DNA from: an uncultured Alphaproteobacteria bacterium
Lineage (GTDB): Bacteria > Pseudomonadota > Alphaproteobacteria > RF32 > CAG-239
Length of the DNA stretch: 55,980 nt
Reading direction: 5' to 3'
Assembly: GCA_944391505.1 (NCBI GenBank)
Contig: CALXTV010000011.1
Coordinates: forward strand, 1 to 55,980
Shown: positions 49,686 to 55,980 of the stretch, in pieces
Layout: each line of letters opens with the position of its first letter
Numbering within the stretch: position 1 is the stretch's first letter
Translations under genes and position numbers: made by a program
Notes under the pieces: model-generated
Databases searched by the model: none
What the model was told of the DNA's origin: nothing
The model's input: the letters and a program-made list of their open reading frames with translations, nothing else

Positions 49686-50432
49686 CTAACAAAATTTCTT
49701 TCTCAATACATAAGTTTGCTTTGTAAGCTTATACCCAAAAAACATATAAACATCAAGCACTGACTGATTGTTTGAGGAAATATCCGTTTCCACGCTATTC
49801 ACAAACCTTTTATAATAACAAAGACCATTATCCCATGCCGGAAGACCATATCCCTCTTTTTGATATTTTTCAAAAATACCGCCTAACAATGCGTCTATAA
49901 CTTTTTTATCTTCATCCCATAGTTCAAGACTATATGCAATTACATCTTCACGATCTTTAACAATAAACAAACGGGCATTCGGCCTCTCTACCAAATCCAG
50001 CATCCAGTTTTTATATCTTGTGCAAGACGTCCCATAAGGCAACAACGGATCAAGATAAATTCTGTCCGTCGTAAACATCTCCGGCGTAACCATATCGACA
50101 ATCTCCTGCCATTTTTCTTTAGTCTTTTCAACTTCAACACGTTCAAGTTGACCGACATAAGGCAACAAAATTTCCGGCGTCTTATAATCAGACAAGTCTT
50201 TTTTCAAATGATATTGAGTCTCCATAAAACGAAACCCTTCATCTTCCAGCGCATGCAGAACATCAAGATGTCCGACCGGCATTTTTACGGTAACATAAGC
50301 GCCGGAAAAATCTTGTTGTTTTAACTCATTCAATACTTCAGGAAAATTTTTCAAATCTTTTCGTTCTATAGTTACCTCATAGGCATCACAACCTAAATTA
50401 CGATTTTCCCAAGTTGCTTTAATAATTTTCAT
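49686..50432 (-). CDS. wecD: WecD-like GNAT acyltransferase acting on dTDP-4-amino sugar
   Basis: A 248-aa GNAT-fold protein. The N-terminal KATWENRNLGCDAYEVTIE and the later EGFRFMETQYHLKKDL resemble E. coli WecD, which acetylates dTDP-4-amino-4,6-dideoxygalactose. The GNAT core with WDEDKKVIDALLGG, YQKEGYGLPAW and SNNQSVLDVYMFFGYKL follows. It starts at the ATG at 50432 (GAGGA upstream). Lying between wecF and a set of ACP and KASIII genes, it could transfer a longer acyl group from ACP instead of acetyl from CoA. That is inference. Confidence 0.65.
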   Translation of the reverse strand: MKIIKATWENRNLGCDAYEVTIERKDLKNFPEVLNELKQQDFSGAYVTVKMPVGHLDVLHALEDEGFRFMETQYHLKKDLSDYKTPEILLPYVGQLERVEVEKTKEKWQEIVDMVTPEMFTTDRIYLDPLLPYGTSCTRYKNWMLDLVERPNARLFIVKDREDVIAYSLELWDEDKKVIDALLGGIFEKYQKEGYGLPAWDNGLCYYKRFVNSVETDISSNNQSVLDVYMFFGYKLTKQTYVLRKKFC

Positions 50433-50446
50433 AACGCCGTCCTCAA

Positions 50447-51583
50447 CTAACTTTCCAAAAACTTCTCCCATAAACTGACCAAATAATCTTCTTCAAAATA
50501 TTTTCTGACTTCTTGCTGATTTTTCGTTTTTTCTAAATATTTACCCAATTCTGCAAAAGATAAATTTTCTATATCTTCACTATTATAAATTTTGATTCCT
50601 TCTTCATTAAAATATTTATTGGTTGAAACATCCCTTTTCACAAAAACTTTCACACCTAAATACAATGATGCTACCAAATTACCAACGCCTTGCTGCCGAT
50701 TCTGATTCAAGATAAGAACATCATTCTGAGCTAAATGCTGCGCAAAATCAAAAGAAGACATATATTTATCAACATACTCAAACTTATCACCGAAAATACT
50801 TTTTCCGGTCTCAATAATTTGTTCTCTAAAATCTAATTGTCCATAAGATAAAATAGTTACAACTTTAATTTTCTCATCCTTAAATTTTGCCAAAACTTGC
50901 AACATATCCAAAGTTGATTGATCACAAGAATTATTAATTTGAATCTGTAAATAATCTTTTTTAATTTTTTGTGTTTTATCCAAAACATCCGTTGAAACCG
51001 GAAAAATCGCAAACAACCGATGAAACTTTTGCGGACTTAAATTATACTTTTGACAAGCATAATCTCTGTCAAACCCACACATATAGCCACAAAAATTTTT
51101 CCGAACAAAATCATTTTTCTTGTTTCTCGGAGCATTATATAAATCCATACCCCAAATTCCCCAATAAGACTTTTCCCTAAGTAGCTTTTTATGCTTATAA
51201 AAATAATTAACCGTTCCCCCTATTAAGGAGTGCGAAATCAGCTTTTTTATATTTTTTTTATTAAGCTCCACTTCATCCAAAGATTTTATCTCAATAACAT
51301 TACTTCCTTCGGGAAAAGGCATATTACCAAAATCTCGCTTACACAAAAAAAGATGCTCTTCAGGTTTAAAATGCTTGTTCATAAAAGCAACAAAAGGCTT
51401 ATTAAACTTGTCATTATTCATAATATGAACATATTTACACGTATCCAATTGCGGTATATTTTTTAATCGGGCTTTTAATTCCATACTAAAAAACTTTTGC
51501 CCGAACAAATAGAAACTGACACGTTTTTTACCGTCTTTTTTTTCTTCAATACTTACCTTAAAAATAGAGGGTAACTTAACCAT
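50447..51583 (-). CDS. wecF: WecF-like Fuc4NAc transferase (GT56)
   Basis: Transfers the 4-acylamino-4,6-dideoxygalactose residue to a lipid-linked oligosaccharide; in E. coli it completes the enterobacterial common antigen repeat. The 378-aa protein resembles the GT56 family across its length (YVHIMNNDKFNKPFVAFMN, then VVTILSYGQLDFREQIIETG, ILNQNRQQGVGNLVASLYLG and VFVKRDVSTNKYF). It starts at the ATG at 51583 just after the wecE stop. wecA, wecG, wzxE and wzyE are not in the window, so the acceptor is probably another glycan. Confidence 0.82.
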   Translation of the reverse strand: MVKLPSIFKVSIEEKKDGKKRVSFYLFGQKFFSMELKARLKNIPQLDTCKYVHIMNNDKFNKPFVAFMNKHFKPEEHLFLCKRDFGNMPFPEGSNVIEIKSLDEVELNKKNIKKLISHSLIGGTVNYFYKHKKLLREKSYWGIWGMDLYNAPRNKKNDFVRKNFCGYMCGFDRDYACQKYNLSPQKFHRLFAIFPVSTDVLDKTQKIKKDYLQIQINNSCDQSTLDMLQVLAKFKDEKIKVVTILSYGQLDFREQIIETGKSIFGDKFEYVDKYMSSFDFAQHLAQNDVLILNQNRQQGVGNLVASLYLGVKVFVKRDVSTNKYFNEEGIKIYNSEDIENLSFAELGKYLEKTKNQQEVRKYFEEDYLVSLWEKFLES

Positions 51584-51585
51584 TT

Positions 51586-52710
51586 TTACCTGCAAAACCT
51601 TAATACATTTGAAATAACCATATCAATCTGTGCTTCCGTCATATCAAAATACAACGGCAAGCGTACCAAAGTTTCGGAAATTCTGTTCGTCACTTTTAAA
51701 TCGCCGCACGTACGGCAATATTTTTTCCCGGCCGGCGCCGAATGCAGCGGAACATAATGAAACGGCGTAAGAATTTCGTTGTTTTTCATTTCGGCAATGA
51801 AATTGGTTCTGGCCGCCAGGTCATTAAACAACAAATAAAACATATGCGCATTATTGGTCGCGTATTCGGGAATAATCGGACGGCGAATTTTTCCCTCTTT
51901 CTCCAGCTCTGCAAAAGCCTCATAATATCTGTTCCAGATATATTTCCGCTTTGCCTGCACCTGCGCCGCTTCCTCCAACACGGAATACAGATAAGCAGCA
52001 ACAATGTCACTCGGCAGATAAGAAGAACCTTTGTCTACCCAGGTATATTTGTCGACCTGTCCCCTGAAAAATTTACTTCGGTTAGTTCCTTTTTCCCTGA
52101 CAATTTCAGCTCTTTCCGACAACTCTTCACTGTTTGTGACAAACAAACCGCCTTCGCCGGACATAACATTCTTCGTTTCATGGAAAGAAAGGCACCCCAT
52201 ATCTCCGATAGTCCCCAAAGGCCTTTCTTTATAAAAAGAATCAAAAGCCTGCGCGGCATCTTCAATAACCAGCAGATTATGCCGCCGGGCAATATCCATA
52301 ATAACATCCATATCACAGGCAACCCCGGCATAATGAACCGGCACAATAGCCTTTGTTTTGGACGTAATAGCCTCTTCTATCTTCGTCTCGTCAAGATTTT
52401 GCGTATCGGAACGAATATCGACAAAAACGGGGACGGCGCCCTGTAAAACAAACGCGTTCGCCGTTGAGCAAAAAGTATAAGAAGGCATAATCACTTCATC
52501 GCCGGGCTGCACAGACAAAAGAGCCGACATTTCCAAAGCGGCCGTACCGGAGTGAACCAAAAGAGCCTGCCGAACCTGCAGCTTGTTTCTAAACCATTCA
52601 TGACATAACTTTGAATACTTTCCGTCACCGGACACATGTCCCGAAGCTAACACTTCAGCAATATATTCCGTCGTTTTTGAAGTATAAAGAGGAATATTAA
52701 AACCAATCAT
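51586..52710 (-). CDS. wecE: dTDP-4-amino-4,6-dideoxygalactose transaminase WecE
   Basis: PLP enzyme of 374 aa converting dTDP-4-keto-6-deoxyglucose to dTDP-Fuc4N with glutamate. DegT/DnrJ/EryC1 signatures are present: GDEVIMPSYTFCSTANAFV, VIEDAAQAFDS and the PLP-binding Lys in SFHETKNVMSGEGG. EKGTNRSKFFRGQVDKYTW followed by SSYLPSDIVAAYL is specific for the WecE subgroup. It is the first gene of the operon. Its base composition is GC-richer than that of the genes behind it. The rmlA/rmlB genes for its substrate are not in the window. Confidence 0.92.
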   Translation of the reverse strand: MIGFNIPLYTSKTTEYIAEVLASGHVSGDGKYSKLCHEWFRNKLQVRQALLVHSGTAALEMSALLSVQPGDEVIMPSYTFCSTANAFVLQGAVPVFVDIRSDTQNLDETKIEEAITSKTKAIVPVHYAGVACDMDVIMDIARRHNLLVIEDAAQAFDSFYKERPLGTIGDMGCLSFHETKNVMSGEGGLFVTNSEELSERAEIVREKGTNRSKFFRGQVDKYTWVDKGSSYLPSDIVAAYLYSVLEEAAQVQAKRKYIWNRYYEAFAELEKEGKIRRPIIPEYATNNAHMFYLLFNDLAARTNFIAEMKNNEILTPFHYVPLHSAPAGKKYCRTCGDLKVTNRISETLVRLPLYFDMTEAQIDMVISNVLRFCR

Positions 52711-52739
52711 AACAGCCCTAACCTGCCTTATAACATTTT

Positions 52740-52767
52740 ATTCTAAAACCACATACCGAAAGAACAA
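52740..52767 (-). promoter_or_regulatory. possible promoter of the wecE-luxC operon
   Basis: Minus strand: TTGTTC (52762-52767), 16-nt spacer, TAGAAT (52740-52745), about 30 nt before the wecE ATG. The match is moderate. Confidence 0.35.
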
Positions 52768-52903
52768 CTTAAACAAAAATTTTCTGGACCCATATAAACT
52801 CTTGCTTGTTAAAATAACAGATAAACGAAAAAAGAGCAGGCGTCAACAAAAATAATAAAATCTTAAATCTATCAACAGAACAGTTAGTCAAACAATCATA
52901 AAA

Positions 52904-53024
52904 GACCCACACGTAAAACGTGGGGTTCTTCATATGCGGGTATAACCCTAAAGGTACCAGCGAACGCCTTAAGGGCATAAGACGGTATGATGGGGCGAAA
53001 GTTACTTGCTACCCGTAAACGGGT
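52904..53024 (-). repeat. terminal hairpins of a decayed IS200/IS605 element
   Basis: 52906-52925 is an imperfect hairpin built on CACG / CGTG with loop TAAAA. 52938-52948 is GGGT / ACCC and 53011-53024 is ACCCG / CGGGT. The first two lie in sequence shared with 55911-55956, where the stems keep pairing despite different bases. This is typical of the subterminal hairpins that TnpA binds. The rest of 52711-53063 shows no gene. Confidence 0.65.
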
Positions 53025-53063
53025 CAAAATCCATAGTTAACTGACTTTGCTCCGCGTCTTCTT

Positions 53064-53252
53064 TTAGTTGATCTCTATATACCCTGTTATCTTTTGAGTA
53101 TTCTTCCCTGTGGTATCAACATAGTACCCCTTACACCAAAATTCTCTGTTGCGATATCGAAATTTTGCATTTTTCCACCTTTCACACATCGTGAGACCAC
53201 TTTTACCTTTGAGATATCCCATGATGGAACTTACAGAATACTTCGGGGTACC
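53064..53252 (-). pseudogene. IS200/IS605-family transposase TnpA, C-terminal fragment
   Basis: A 62-codon open stretch without a start codon encodes the end of a Y1 transposase: KYSVSSIMGYLKGKSGL, then REFWCKGYYVDTTGKN and KITGYIE, whose Tyr is probably the catalytic one. The HUH histidine motif and all N-terminal sequence are missing, and a stop codon lies just upstream in frame. The element is therefore a dead remnant. It points away from the FrhB-like gene at 53312, towards wecE. Confidence 0.85.
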
Positions 53253-53311
53253 AAATTATCTTTTCATATCATAAAAACTATTTATCAAAACAAGGCAACT
53301 CCGTAAACTTT

Positions 53312-54610
53312 CTAGCTTTTCTTTTTTAACTTAAAAGGAATTCCCAAAACAGAATAGTATATTTTTTTGTTTTTTTCTTTCTTTTTAAAAATAGTAAGAC
53401 CGCAAAACTTAACTTTTTTAACCTTCGTTAAGGTTTTCTGCTTTTGTAAACTCAAATCTTTTTGGATAGAATTATATAAATCTTTGTGCTGAACAATTTC
53501 TCTTTTACGCAAAGCTTCTTGGTAGAAAGATAAAAAATCATTATTTTCGCTATTAATACCAAATTTTTTAAATCTAGCAAATTCCAGATTTAATTTTTTA
53601 TCTTTAATACGCTGTGACAAAATCAAATCTTCCAAGGTATTCTCTTCAACAAGGAAACACTTTTTCACTTCATTAAAAACTCTTTGTCCCAAAACAGATC
53701 TAATAATAATACTATTAGCACCCTCACTATCCATACATTTCTCAATATAATTATCACCTATGGATATATCGGCATTTCTATTCAACTTATCTAAACAATA
53801 TAGACACCTCTCCAGAATAAAATAATCTTTAACTTCCATACGAGACGTATTAGGTAAATCAACAAAGCTTCCGTCATCATATTCAATACGTACATTTCCG
53901 GGCCAACCACCTGCTCTCTTATCTTTAAAAAATAACTGCGAAATATTTTTCCCAATACTTACCGGGTGTTGCCTAAAATACTCAACGACACCATAATTCA
54001 TTGTTTTATCGCAAAACAAACCCAAGAATAAATAATTTTCTCTTTTAAGCTTTTTTAATTTAATAAAATTCAAAATTCCGTTAAGAGCACAACCAGTGGC
54101 AACAATAATAATTTTTTTATCCGGATTCCGAAACATATATTCACAGGTTTGCGCATGAGAAACAGTTAAATAACGGCTTTTCTGAGATTGAGAAAAATCA
54201 CTATTTTTATCAAAAATTTGCGTTTCAAGTTGTACATCATAATCATACCCTTTAAGCAAAAACGCAAAATCATACATACTTTTATTTAAAAGCTCCTGAA
54301 CAACCTTTGTAACAAAACCTCCACTCGCTGAATTTTTCAGAACAGTTTTATCAGATGATTTAACAGAAAAAACATTCAACACCTTGCCTGCCATAATCTG
54401 TTCAAAATTTTCAGATAAATCAAAATCAAACATTTTTGTACTTGAACAGACATTCAAACAAATTCCACAATTGACACAATCATCAGAAATCTCTGGACAA
54501 AAATTAAAACCATCTTTTTTCATGGAAATACATTTTCGCGGACAAGCTGCCAAACAAACCCCGCATTGCACACACAAATTATCTTGTTTAATGCGATTAA
54601 CATTATTCAT
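53312..54610 (-). CDS. FrhB-like iron-sulfur protein of a polysaccharide locus
   Basis: A 432-aa protein of the coenzyme F420 hydrogenase/dehydrogenase beta-subunit family. Two 4Fe-4S ferredoxin motifs lie at the N-terminus (CVQCGVCLAACP and CVNCGICLNVC, residues 13-55). The FrhB N and C domains follow (NSASGGFVTKVVQELL, ATGCALNGILNFIK, DISIGDNYIEK). The C-terminal ~70 residues are Lys-rich. In bacteria without F420 metabolism, such proteins are regularly coupled with polysaccharide pyruvyl transferases in exopolysaccharide clusters, as here (8-nt overlap). Their exact reaction is not settled. It is strongly AT-rich. Confidence 0.8.
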   Translation of the reverse strand: MNNVNRIKQDNLCVQCGVCLAACPRKCISMKKDGFNFCPEISDDCVNCGICLNVCSSTKMFDFDLSENFEQIMAGKVLNVFSVKSSDKTVLKNSASGGFVTKVVQELLNKSMYDFAFLLKGYDYDVQLETQIFDKNSDFSQSQKSRYLTVSHAQTCEYMFRNPDKKIIIVATGCALNGILNFIKLKKLKRENYLFLGLFCDKTMNYGVVEYFRQHPVSIGKNISQLFFKDKRAGGWPGNVRIEYDDGSFVDLPNTSRMEVKDYFILERCLYCLDKLNRNADISIGDNYIEKCMDSEGANSIIIRSVLGQRVFNEVKKCFLVEENTLEDLILSQRIKDKKLNLEFARFKKFGINSENNDFLSFYQEALRKREIVQHKDLYNSIQKDLSLQKQKTLTKVKKVKFCGLTIFKKKEKNKKIYYSVLGIPFKLKKKS

Positions 54611-55802
54611 TATCCAAATAACTCCATAATAAATTAAAACAACTGTTTTTTTGTATCTGCAAAACAGCCTCTTTAATTTTACTTTTCTCTATATCCCTAT
54701 TTTTCAACAAATCTTCCAACTTTGCCAAAAACTCATGCGCTTCAATTTTTTTACGAGCATCGAACATATAATTTTCCTGCTTTAACTTGGAAGTCAATTC
54801 CGCATATTTTACAGCCCAACCTATAACCATACATGGAATATATTTTTTATACGCATGCACAATAGAATGAAATCTTGAGGATATTAACAAATCAAAACTA
54901 TCCAATAAGTTTGCAAAATCAATACAATTCAAATATTCATCAATAAACACAACATCATCATTATCCGCATAAAAAGATTTTATCTTTCGACAAATTTCAA
55001 CATCACTCAAATCATAGTAAGAAATATAAACTTTATACCCCTTCTGCAATAAAAGCATTATAGCTTGATTATAATTATCATACAAATTATCAATATCTAC
55101 ACGCTCAAAAACCCTAATATTAGGAATAATTAGAACTCTTTTCTCCCCTTCTGTAAAAGCAATGCTTTTGCTTTTAAGATTTCTATAAATTCCTTGATAT
55201 GGCTTCGCTGATTCTAATACTATATCACTAGATTTCACAATGTTTTTTAAATTATAAGAACATAATAAATCATACCCATCAACTTCTCTACAAAAAATCA
55301 TATCAACTTTAGACAAAGCATTAATCAAATCACCCTCTTTTTTCGCAAAACCAAATGGTCCAAAGGATTGTGGCAACAAAAATATTTTTTTATGATTTTT
55401 ATATGCAAACTCAATCGTTTCCAGAAGTCTCTTGTCCGGCATGTCCCCCCACTGAGAAGAAATTGCATACCCGCTGATATCTAAAATAACATCACAATTT
55501 TTACACTTATATAATAGAGGATACTTATTCTTTTTGTACCTGAAAATTGGATAAAACATATTTTTAAGTCTATACAAAAAGAATCTAAACGGACTCAACA
55601 AAATTTTTCGACATTTTCCATTTTCCTGAAAAATTGTAATATTATCAAAATCTTCTTCTTTAACTCTATCAAACCCATGAAGACAAAGTACAGTAATATC
55701 CGCATCAGGATCTTTTCTTCTTAACTCCGTAATAACAGTATAAAGCATTGACTCTGCGCCTTTATTTCCAAAACCAGCGCCAGTTATAACATATTTTCTC
55801 AT
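54603..55802 (-). CDS. polysaccharide pyruvyl transferase family protein
   Basis: A 399-aa CsaB/WcaK-type enzyme that would add a pyruvate ketal from PEP to a sugar of a surface polysaccharide. The N-terminus YVITGAGFGNKGAESMLYTVI carries the family signature. ILDISGYAISSQWGD, the LLPQSFGPFG segment, the LLISSRFHSIVHAYKKYIPCMVIG region (His in SRFHS) and a helical end follow. It forms a coupled pair with the FrhB-like gene. A TATAAT at 55861-55866 (minus strand) may be its -10. The pair is bounded on both sides by IS200/IS605 ends. Confidence 0.82.
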   Translation of the reverse strand: MRKYVITGAGFGNKGAESMLYTVITELRRKDPDADITVLCLHGFDRVKEEDFDNITIFQENGKCRKILLSPFRFFLYRLKNMFYPIFRYKKNKYPLLYKCKNCDVILDISGYAISSQWGDMPDKRLLETIEFAYKNHKKIFLLPQSFGPFGFAKKEGDLINALSKVDMIFCREVDGYDLLCSYNLKNIVKSSDIVLESAKPYQGIYRNLKSKSIAFTEGEKRVLIIPNIRVFERVDIDNLYDNYNQAIMLLLQKGYKVYISYYDLSDVEICRKIKSFYADNDDVVFIDEYLNCIDFANLLDSFDLLISSRFHSIVHAYKKYIPCMVIGWAVKYAELTSKLKQENYMFDARKKIEAHEFLAKLEDLLKNRDIEKSKIKEAVLQIQKNSCFNLLWSYLDNE

Positions 55803-55910
55803 TGGATAAACCTTTTCAAATAGTCCTTCACAATTTCAAATGGATATAAGTCTACTACAGATTATACAAAAAATTCTAAATATCAATAGATTTTAAGTTA
55901 TGTGAAAAAG

Positions 55911-55980
55911 AAACCCCCGCGTAAAACGCGGGGTTCTTCATATGCGGCTGTAAGCCTTTAGCACTGGCATCCCCTAAACG
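55911..55980 (-). repeat. end of a second IS200/IS605-like element, running off the window
   Basis: A 7-bp hairpin CCCCGCG / CGCGGGG with loop TAAAA (55915-55933), the shared stretch GGGTTCTTCATATGCGG minus its first base, and a small hairpin GGCT / AGCC (55946-55956) match 52904-52953. The body of the element should lie to the right. Confidence 0.65.

Noticed and set aside
52769..52978. 69-codon minus-strand frame after wecE
   Set aside because: It covers IS200/IS605 end hairpins and has no ribosome site; it is a chance frame in a decayed element.
53094..53306. 70-codon plus-strand frame
   Set aside because: It is antisense to the tnpA fragment, whose protein sequence is recognisable on the minus strand.

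Overview
The window reads as a piece of an alphaproteobacterial chromosome. The evidence is gene order: clpP-clpX, plsY-dprA-topA, and the envelope run pyrH-frr-uppS-cdsA-rseP-bamA-lpxD-fabZ-lpxA-lpxI-lpxB. LpxI (rather than LpxH) is the usual alphaproteobacterial UDP-diacylglucosamine hydrolase. The organism therefore makes lipid A and an outer membrane. Its genus cannot be named from sequence alone; an uncultured or host-associated lineage is possible but is a guess. No rRNA or CRISPR array was seen, and only one tRNA (Leu, anticodon UAG).

Layout. 0.1-2.2 kb: clpX and clpP (minus). 2.2-8.8 kb: a glycan-decoration locus with a GtrB-like glycosyltransferase, a methyltransferase, a second GT2, two tandemly duplicated polytopic membrane proteins and a GtrA-like flippase. 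8.9-18.5 kb: trigger factor, tRNA-Leu, a TPR lipoprotein, prfC, a secreted cysteine-rich protein, two small orphan genes, comEC and another orphan. 18.7-30.5 kb: the lipid A / BAM / isoprenoid-carrier / translation run on the minus strand. It is interrupted at 21.6-22.6 kb by an opposite-strand insert: a structured RNA leader with its own terminator, then two paralogous small lipoproteins. 30.7-35 kb: plsY, dprA, topA. 35-38.5 kb: a sulfatase-fold membrane enzyme and a divergent pair of DUF1796-like proteins.

The most striking part is 38.5-52.7 kb: fifteen tightly packed or overlapping minus-strand genes, much AT-richer than the housekeeping genes. In transcription order they are wecE, wecF, a wecD-like acyltransferase, KASIII, ACP, an SDR ketoreductase, a second KASIII, a second ACP, a FabZ-like dehydratase, a ThDP-dependent enzyme, NeuB, a metallo-hydrolase, an AMP-forming ligase, LuxE-like and LuxC-like. 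My reading is that it makes dTDP-4-amino-4,6-dideoxygalactose (WecE) and builds a dedicated short acyl chain on two ACPs. The WecD-like enzyme would attach that chain to the 4-amino group, and WecF would transfer the sugar to a lipid-linked glycan. LuxC/LuxE, NeuB and the ThDP enzyme would supply or tailor an unusual aldehyde or keto-acid building block. This is inference; the enzyme families are clear but the product is not.

52.9-56 kb holds a decayed IS200/IS605 element and the end of a second one. Between them lies a pair of exopolysaccharide genes: an FrhB-like iron-sulfur protein and a polysaccharide pyruvyl transferase. Several strong sigma70-type promoters and intrinsic terminators could be placed. 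Two intergenic regions (0.1-0.2 kb and 15.2-15.3 kb) carry the same terminator-plus-promoter unit.
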